Part shown: positions 20,090 to 21,425 of the stretch, piece after piece
How positions within the stretch are numbered: the stretch's first letter is position 1
How the letters are laid out: every line of letters begins with the position of its first letter
NCBI GenBank assembly: GCA_023380415.1
Contig: JAMCRC010000002.1
Coordinates: 1 to 21,425, forward strand
Length of the DNA stretch: 21,425 nucleotides
Direction: 5' to 3'
From: Patescibacteria group bacterium
Lineage (GTDB): Bacteria > Patescibacteriota > Minisyncoccia > UBA6257 > GWB1-50-10
The notes under the pieces: model-generated
Databases searched by the model: none
What the model was told of the DNA's origin: nothing
What the model saw: the letters and a program-made list of their open reading frames with translations, nothing else
Program-made: the position numbers and the translations under genes

Positions 20090-21324
20090 CCCTTCGTTTT
20101 TGACGCCGGCGTTATGCCGTTGCCGCGGCATATGTCGCGGTAGGCCAAGGCCGACGGCCTGTATTTCCGTTCGAGTGTTTCGTAGTCGACGCTTATCAAT
20201 CCGAAACGAGGCCAAAAACCGTCGGTCCATTCGAAATTGTCCAAAAGCGCCCAATGGAGATAGCCGCGCACGTCGGCGCCGCTTCCGATGGCGCGATGGA
20301 CGCCGTTTAAGGTCTCCCGGATGAACCAGGCGCGGTGCTCGTCCTTGGAATCGGCCAATCCGTTCTCCGTTACGTATATCGGTTTGCCGAAGCGCTTTAA
20401 GCGCATGAGAACGGGATATATCGAAGCCGGCCGTAATTTCCAGTTCATGTCGGAAAGAGGGTAATGGTCCCGGTCCGGCCAAAGCCCGGTCCAAATATGG
20501 AAATAATGATTGACGCCGATGAAGTCCGATGTGTGCGCGATCCGGTTTAAAAACCGGGCGTTCCACCACCGATCGGCGATCACGGCCGCCGCTTTGCCTA
20601 TCGGGTCGAAAGACCGGGCGTCGAAGTGTATTTGATTTGAAGCGATGCCGATGAGAGATCGGGGCGAAAGCTGTTTAATGACGGCATAGGCCGCCCGGTG
20701 GGCGATGGCAAGATGGCGGAGGACCCGGAGATAGGCGACGGGATTTTTCTTTTGGGGCGGTTTTCGGCCGGCGAGATACGCATCGCCGGCGTAAACCTCG
20801 GGTTCGTTGATGGTGATCCAGAATTTTATCTCCGGACCCAATATCAGAACCACCTTTTCTACAAAGCGCGCGAAATCGTCTATCGTACTCCGGTTTTCCC
20901 AGCCGCCCTGGTCGCGGACCCAGAGGGGGAGGGTGTAATGCCATAACGTGACGAAGGGCTCCAACCCGTCTTTCTTGGCGGTTCGGACGACGCCCAGATA
21001 ATGGGCGAATTCGTGCTCGTCGAACCGACCACGTTCCGGCTCGAGGCGGGACCATTCGAGAGAGAAGCGGGCGGCATTATGCCCGAGCGCCTTGGCCATC
21101 CTGAGGTCTTCTTTGAAAAGATGGTAATGATCGGTCGCCAGGCCGGAGATGAAATTGCCCTTCCCGTATTTTTTTATGAGACCGGAACGCTCCAAGTTGG
21201 CCATCCTCGCGGGAGAGGTTTCCCATTCCGTCCAGTCGTTCCTCTGTCCACCCTCTACCTGGTGGGCGGCCGTTGCGGCGCCCCAATAAAAACCTTCGGG
21301 GAATTTTATCTCTTCATCTTTCAT
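20086..21324 (-). CDS. Glycoside hydrolase family 1 beta-glycosidase
   Basis: Retaining beta-glycosidase, 412 residues (family usually about 450). It begins FPEGFYWGAATAAHQVEGG, the GH1 N-terminal signature. The acid/base Glu174 is in TINEPEV, the nucleophile Glu320 in YVTENGLAD, and the aglycone-side LLDNFEWTDGFWPRFGL (361-375) is typical. Trp128/His129 in TLWHYTLPLW is also conserved. There is no signal peptide, so it acts in the cytoplasm on imported or endogenous glucosides. Its ATG overlaps the stop of the upstream gene (ATGA), so it is translationally coupled. The substrate (glucoside, galactoside or other) cannot be fixed. Confidence 0.95.
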   Translation of the reverse strand: MKDEEIKFPEGFYWGAATAAHQVEGGQRNDWTEWETSPARMANLERSGLIKKYGKGNFISGLATDHYHLFKEDLRMAKALGHNAARFSLEWSRLEPERGRFDEHEFAHYLGVVRTAKKDGLEPFVTLWHYTLPLWVRDQGGWENRSTIDDFARFVEKVVLILGPEIKFWITINEPEVYAGDAYLAGRKPPQKKNPVAYLRVLRHLAIAHRAAYAVIKQLSPRSLIGIASNQIHFDARSFDPIGKAAAVIADRWWNARFLNRIAHTSDFIGVNHYFHIWTGLWPDRDHYPLSDMNWKLRPASIYPVLMRLKRFGKPIYVTENGLADSKDEHRAWFIRETLNGVHRAIGSGADVRGYLHWALLDNFEWTDGFWPRFGLISVDYETLERKYRPSALAYRDICRGNGITPASKTKG

Positions 21325-21425
21325 TCTTTGAGCAATTGCTTACCGATATCCCAGAAGCTCTGATCGCCGTGGACCTTGCGCCAATACCACCATTCGGACC
21401 CCCAGAGATAAATGGGAGAGAGGCC
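21321..21425 (-). CDS. C-terminal end of an upstream gene (runs off the window)
   Basis: Only the last 34 residues are present: they begin GLSPIYLWGSEWWYWRK and end WDIGKQLLKE. They are rich in Trp and Tyr. The frame ends in TGA overlapping the GH1 start codon, which argues strongly that it is real and in the same operon. The YLWG-x-E-W-W-Y-W pattern recalls the C-termini of (beta/alpha)-barrel glycosidase-like proteins, but this is an impression. The function is not determinable from this fragment. Confidence 0.7.
   Translation of the reverse strand, partial: GLSPIYLWGSEWWYWRKVHGDQSFWDIGKQLLKE

Noticed and set aside
1..21425. CRISPR array, rRNA operon, IS element, integrase, attachment-site duplication or phage module
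   Set aside because: I looked for regularly spaced repeats, rRNA motifs, transposase/integrase motifs and a duplicated tRNA 3' end near tRNA-Thr and found none.

Overview
The window is about 21.4 kb of gene-dense bacterial chromosome. I judge it most likely to come from a candidate-phyla (Patescibacteria/CPR, Parcubacteria-like) genome of moderately high GC. The evidence is indirect. Several housekeeping proteins are pared down: ThrS has no TGS domain, RF2 has no N-terminal domain 1, and pyruvate kinase has no C-terminal domain. The tRNA gene has no encoded CCA, intergenic spaces are very short, and several promoters place transcription starts at or within 3 nt of start codons. No phage, plasmid, IS element or CRISPR array is visible. 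The only gene that looks transferred is a small HNH nuclease.

Layout. 1-834 (-): 5' part of thrS. 994-2551 (+): a two-gene unit of a small membrane/coiled-coil protein and an SPFH (flotillin/prohibitin-like) protein, ended by a strong hairpin shared with the convergent dnaE (2601-5744, -). 5896-6507 (+): rnhB. 6561-6893 (+): RNase P RNA and its terminator. 6996-8211 (+): a packed HNH - tRNA-Thr(CGT) - RF2-like cluster. 8278-9871 (+): ftsE-ftsX. 9996-10292 (+): an orphan 98-residue protein. 10426-11451 (+): short pyruvate kinase. 11490-12877 (+): DedA-family protein overlapping a family-2 glycosyltransferase. 13036-13623 (+): secreted, beta-barrel-like protein behind a perfect consensus promoter. 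13712-14110 (+): cupin. 14378-16222 (+): P1B-like metal ATPase with an atypical ion-binding motif. 16313-17425 (-): membrane-anchored extracytoplasmic protein. 17532-18095 (+): secreted DUF5666-like protein. 18180-18761 (+): ICMT/PEMT-family membrane methyltransferase. 18806-20089 (+): DEAD-box helicase. 20086-21324 (-): GH1 beta-glycosidase, translationally coupled to the 3' end of an upstream gene (21321-21425, -).

How it works together. Information processing dominates (thrS, dnaE, rnhB, rnpB, tRNA-Thr, prfB, helicase). Around it sit an envelope set (SPFH pair, FtsEX, DedA, GT2, beta-barrel-like protein, metal ATPase, membrane methyltransferase) and a small carbon-metabolism set (pyruvate kinase, GH1).

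The most striking points are: (i) the 3' acceptor arm of tRNA-Thr contains a perfect Shine-Dalgarno sequence 8 nt before the RF2 start codon; (ii) eight genes have a -10 box placed so that transcription would start on, or 1-3 nt before, the start codon; (iii) the metal ATPase has Cys-Ala-Asp-Asp where a Cys/Ser-Pro-Cys-type motif is expected; (iv) terminators and the next promoters are fused end to end.
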